10,172 bases of DNA from Alphaproteobacteria bacterium. Its GTDB lineage: Bacteria > Pseudomonadota > Alphaproteobacteria > UBA11222. The stretch lies in the NCBI GenBank assembly GCA_003454415.1, contig DMKG01000257.1, positions 3,316 to 13,487 of the forward strand, read 5' to 3'. Below the pieces are notes generated by a model, which had not been told where the DNA came from, did not search any database, and saw only the letters and a program-made list of their open reading frames with translations. The position numbers and the translations under genes are program-made. Shown piece by piece: positions 8,120 to 10,172 of the stretch (the first letter of the stretch is position 1; the number at the start of each line of letters is the position of its first letter).

Positions 8120-8138
8120 GCGCTGCGGCGTTCGGAAG
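8109..8138 (+). repeat. Inverted repeat spanning the hydrolase stop codon
   Basis: CTTCCGAA (8109-8116) pairs perfectly with TTCGGAAG (8131-8138) around a 14-base loop that contains the TAA stop codon (8117-8119). No T-run follows. It may protect the mRNA 3' end; a terminator role is better assigned to the hairpin at 8220-8260. Confidence 0.35.
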
Positions 8139-8219
8139 AAAGCGGCCGCTCCTCAATGCATAGATGAAGGCGAACGGATCGCGGTTCTGGCTAGCACATG
8201 CTGCGTCAGTCCCACCGTG

Positions 8220-8260
8220 AGCGATGGATGCGGTGAGATGGCGTTCGCATCCCGCTTTTT
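8220..8260 (+). terminator. Rho-independent terminator of the hydrolase gene
   Basis: The stem AGCG + GGATGCG (8220-8223 and 8226-8232, with a two-base AT bulge) pairs with CGCATCC + CGCT (8246-8252 and 8253-8256). It is followed directly by a run of five T (8256-8260). The loop is about 13 bases. The hairpin lies about 100 bases after the hydrolase stop codon and points rightward, shielding pckA from antisense transcription. Confidence 0.6.
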
Positions 8261-8279
8261 GTGTCGCCGGCCCGGTTTA

Positions 8280-8309
8280 CTGCGTTCAGATGATTCCATC
8301 TGAACGCAG
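8280..8309 (-). terminator. Perfect 13-bp hairpin just downstream of pckA
   Basis: CTGCGTTCAGATG (8280-8292) and CATCTGAACGCAG (8297-8309) are exact reverse complements around a 4-base loop, starting 12 bases past the pckA stop codon. The position fits the pckA transcript end, but on the minus strand the bases beyond the stem (GTAAACC) give no proper U-run. It may be a Rho-assisted terminator or an mRNA stabiliser. Confidence 0.55.
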
Positions 8310-8321
8310 GCTCATCTGGCG

Positions 8322-9926
8322 CTAGGCGGCGCTGGGGGCGGCGGCGCGGACGTCATCGCCGACATGTCCGGCGAACTTCTCAAAATTTTCCACAAACATG
8401 CCCACCAGTTTTCTCGCCTGGTCGTCATAGGCGGACTTGTCGGGCCAGGTGTCCCGCGGATTGAGAATGGCGGAGTCAACGCCTGGAACCGCCATGGGCA
8501 CCTGAAACCCGAAATTCGGATCCATGCGCATGCTCGCTTTGGCGAGCGATCCATCCAGCGCGGCCGTAAGCAAGGCGCGGGTCACCTTGATCGGCATACG
8601 TTCGCCAATTCCGTACGCGCCCCCCGTCCAGCCGGTATTCACCAGCCAGCAGTCCACATGCTGGGCTGCGATTTTCTCCCGCAGAAGATTGCCGTATTCG
8701 CTGGGATGCCGGGGCATGAAGGGGCCGCCGAAACAGGTGGAGAAAGTCGCCGAGGGTTCGATCACATCCTTTTCCGTGCCCGCGACTTTTGCCGTGTAGC
8801 CGGATAGGAAATGATACATCGCCTGGCTCGGGGTCAGCTTGGCGATCGGCGGCAGGACGCCAAACGCATCCGCCGTCAGCATGATGATGTTTTTGGGATT
8901 GCTGCGCACCACGCCTGTTCGGCTGGCGTTCGGAATATAACTCAGCGGATAGGCCCCGCGGGAGTTTTCCGCGAGACTGGCGTCATCGAGGTCCAGCTTT
9001 CTGGTGTAGGGATCGATTACCACATTTTCCAGCACGGTGCCGAACATGCGCGTTGTGGCGTAAATTTCCGGCTCCGCCTCCTGCGAAAGGCGGATCATCT
9101 TGGCGTAGCATCCGCCTTCGAAATTGAACAATACGCCATCGGCCCAGCCATGCTCGTCATCGCCGATCAGCGTGCGTTTGGCGTCTGCGGAAAGGGTCGT
9201 CTTGCCGGTACCGGACAGCCCGAAGAAAATCGCCGCGTCGCCATTCGGCCCTACATTCGCCGAGCAGTGCATGGGCATGATATTGCGTTCCGGCAGCAGG
9301 TAATTCAGGATTGTGAACACCGATTTCTTGATTTCACCGGCATAACTCGTTCCCGCGATCAGCACGATGCGCGCCGTGAAATTCACGGCGATCATGGTTT
9401 CCCCGCGCCCGCCATGGCGTTCCTTGCTGGCGATGAAGTCGGGCAGATGCAGAATCGTGAATTCTGGAACAAAACCCGCGAGCTCACTCACCTCAGGCTC
9501 CACCAGCAAATGACGGATGAACAGGGCATGCCAGGCATTCTGGGTGATGACCCTGACCTTGAGCCGCGTTCCGGGATCCGCCCCGCCATAAAGATCCTGC
9601 ACCCATAACTCTTTGCCTTCGGTAAAGCGAAGCATGTCATCATGCAGCGCCTTGAAATGCGCCGGCGTGATGGCTTTGTTGTTCTCCCACCAGATCGTCT
9701 TTTCTGTCGTGGCGTCGCGCACGGTAAATTTATCCTGCGCCGATCGCCCGGTATGAATCCCCGTCTGAACCACCAGCGGCCCGCCTTCCGCCATCAGGCC
9801 TTCCCTGCGCTCCACCGCCATCTGATAGAGCGGCGCTGCGCAATCATTCCAGTGCACAAGCTGCGCTTTGGTTACGCCATGATTTTCAAGTCCGTGGGGG
9901 CTGACAAAACGTCCTGAGTGTTTCAC
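8322..9926 (-). CDS. pckA: Phosphoenolpyruvate carboxykinase (ATP)
   Basis: A 534-residue cytosolic ATP-type PEPCK that converts oxaloacetate + ATP to phosphoenolpyruvate + CO2 + ADP, the entry to gluconeogenesis from C4 acids. Numbered from the GTG start: substrate Arg R61 in HTGRS, Y195 and K200/K201 in YAGEIKK, metal ligand H220 in MHCSAN, P-loop GLSGTGKTT (236-244, K242), the DDEHGW metal-site motif (256-261), R323 in ENSRGAYP, and adenine-side TGWTGG near 430. All expected catalytic residues are present and the length matches rhizobial PckA. I chose GTG at 9926 because AAGGGAG lies exactly 6 bases upstream. An upstream in-frame ATG at 9956 would add 10 residues but has a weaker ribosome binding site. 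The gene stands alone, convergent with the hydrolase. In many rhizobia pckA is divergent from chvI-chvG, which may also hold here beyond the right edge. Confidence 0.97.
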   Translation of the reverse strand: MKHSGRFVSPHGLENHGVTKAQLVHWNDCAAPLYQMAVERREGLMAEGGPLVVQTGIHTGRSAQDKFTVRDATTEKTIWWENNKAITPAHFKALHDDMLRFTEGKELWVQDLYGGADPGTRLKVRVITQNAWHALFIRHLLVEPEVSELAGFVPEFTILHLPDFIASKERHGGRGETMIAVNFTARIVLIAGTSYAGEIKKSVFTILNYLLPERNIMPMHCSANVGPNGDAAIFFGLSGTGKTTLSADAKRTLIGDDEHGWADGVLFNFEGGCYAKMIRLSQEAEPEIYATTRMFGTVLENVVIDPYTRKLDLDDASLAENSRGAYPLSYIPNASRTGVVRSNPKNIIMLTADAFGVLPPIAKLTPSQAMYHFLSGYTAKVAGTEKDVIEPSATFSTCFGGPFMPRHPSEYGNLLREKIAAQHVDCWLVNTGWTGGAYGIGERMPIKVTRALLTAALDGSLAKASMRMDPNFGFQVPMAVPGVDSAILNPRDTWPDKSAYDDQARKLVGMFVENFEKFAGHVGDDVRAAAPSAA

Positions 9927-9932
9927 AATTCT

Positions 9933-9939
9933 CTCCCTT
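9933..9939 (-). promoter_or_regulatory. pckA: pckA ribosome binding site deciding a GTG start
   Basis: On the minus strand AAGGGAG is followed by six bases (AGAATT) and then GTG at 9926-9924. This near-ideal Shine-Dalgarno and spacing is the reason to prefer GTG over the longer ATG reading frame starting at 9956. Confidence 0.65.
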
Positions 9940-10006
9940 GGGCTGCGGCCGTCCATGCGCGCCGCCTATGCCGTATATTTACCAAACGAACGATTTACTT
10001 AAACCT

Positions 10007-10048
10007 ATGATGTCTTATCGAGACATAATGTCCCGGAAAATAATGTCC
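10007..10048 (-). repeat. Three GGACATTAT-type boxes upstream of pckA (possible operator)
   Basis: Reading the minus strand, GGACATTAT occurs exactly twice (10048-10040 and 10033-10025). A third, 7-of-9 copy AGACATCAT lies at 10015-10007. Start-to-start spacings are 15 and 18 bases. The last box also forms an inverted repeat, ATGTCT-N5-AGACAT (10010-10026). Such arrays often bind response regulators or other dimeric factors; the factor is unknown. Confidence 0.45.
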
Positions 10049-10065
10049 AGTATAGGCTGCTGCAA
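10037..10065 (-). promoter_or_regulatory. Candidate pckA promoter
   Basis: On the minus strand TTGCAG (10065-10060) is followed by 17 bases and then TATTTT (10042-10037), a fair sigma-70-type match about 110 bases before the GTG. The -10 overlaps the first GGACATTAT box. An alternative is TGGACA (10049-10044), 16 bases, TATGTC (10027-10022). Neither is decisive. Confidence 0.35.
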
Positions 10066-10161
10066 TAACAATCCTGCGCTCAACCCCCTAAACTGCTGAT
10101 TTTTGCAGAATTCCGTAGTCTGTATCACAACCGTTTCCGGATGGAGAACCGGCCCAGCCAC

Positions 10162-10172
10162 AGGGAATAAAG
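10162..10172 (+). promoter_or_regulatory. Possible ribosome binding site of a rightward gene starting outside the window
   Basis: AGGGAA (10162-10167) followed by TAAAG at the window end would give about 5 bases of spacing to a start codon at 10173. No coding frame is visible within 9957-10172 itself, so this stretch is probably a divergent promoter region shared with pckA. The identity of the next gene (chvI in many rhizobia) is inference. Confidence 0.3.

Noticed and set aside
8141..8150. AGCGGCCGCT palindrome
   Set aside because: A short GC palindrome expected by chance at this base composition; no supporting context.
7558..8163. A 201-codon open frame overlapping the hydrolase in another + frame
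   Set aside because: The hydrolase frame carries the complete catalytic set; the overlapping frame has biased composition and no good ribosome binding site.
8811..9608. A 265-codon open frame antisense to pckA
   Set aside because: It is again in codon register with the real gene and explained by the same codon bias; there is no family resemblance.
9986..10003. Possible CtrA site (TTAA-N7-TTAAC) upstream of pckA
   Set aside because: Only the TTAA half matches on the minus strand; the second half reads GTTC/TTCG, too poor to call.

Overview
The window looks like an ordinary GC-rich chromosomal segment from an alphaproteobacterium, most likely of the Rhizobiales/Hyphomicrobiales type. The clues are the C-terminal part of a cyclic beta-1,2-glucan synthetase (ChvB/NdvB/Cgs family), an ATP-type phosphoenolpyruvate carboxykinase, and consistently GC-rich codon use. 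I see no insertion sequence, phage gene, tRNA, rRNA or CRISPR array. Genus-level placement is not possible by reading alone.

Layout, left to right. Positions 1-3799 (+) hold the 3' part of a cyclic glucan synthetase gene whose start lies left of the window. A short convergent gap (3800-3893) carries a G-quadruplex-type motif. Next comes a leftward two-gene unit: a Lon-like protease of the COG1067 type (4589-7111, -) followed by a 232-residue protein resembling universal stress proteins (3894-4592, -). Their stop and start codons overlap as ATGA. A 123-bp divergent spacer (7112-7234) separates this unit from a rightward alpha/beta hydrolase gene of the epoxide hydrolase type (7235-8119, +; TTG start). 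Between this gene and the convergent pckA lie a good rho-independent terminator for the hydrolase (8220-8260) and a perfect 13-bp hairpin just past pckA (8280-8309). pckA (8322-9926, -; probable GTG start with a strong ribosome binding site) is preceded by an AT-richer upstream region with repeated GGACATTAT boxes over a candidate promoter. The last bases look like a ribosome binding site for a rightward gene starting just outside the window.

The genes do not form one pathway. The cyclic glucan synthetase builds periplasmic osmoregulated glucans. The Lon-like protease and its coupled partner look like a protein quality-control or stress pair. The hydrolase probably handles epoxides or similar small molecules. 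PckA performs the first committed step of gluconeogenesis from C4 acids.

I did not find a clearly new multi-gene system. The parts most worth a second look are the Lon-like protease with degenerate ATPase motifs coupled to a divergent Usp-like protein, and the repeated boxes upstream of pckA.
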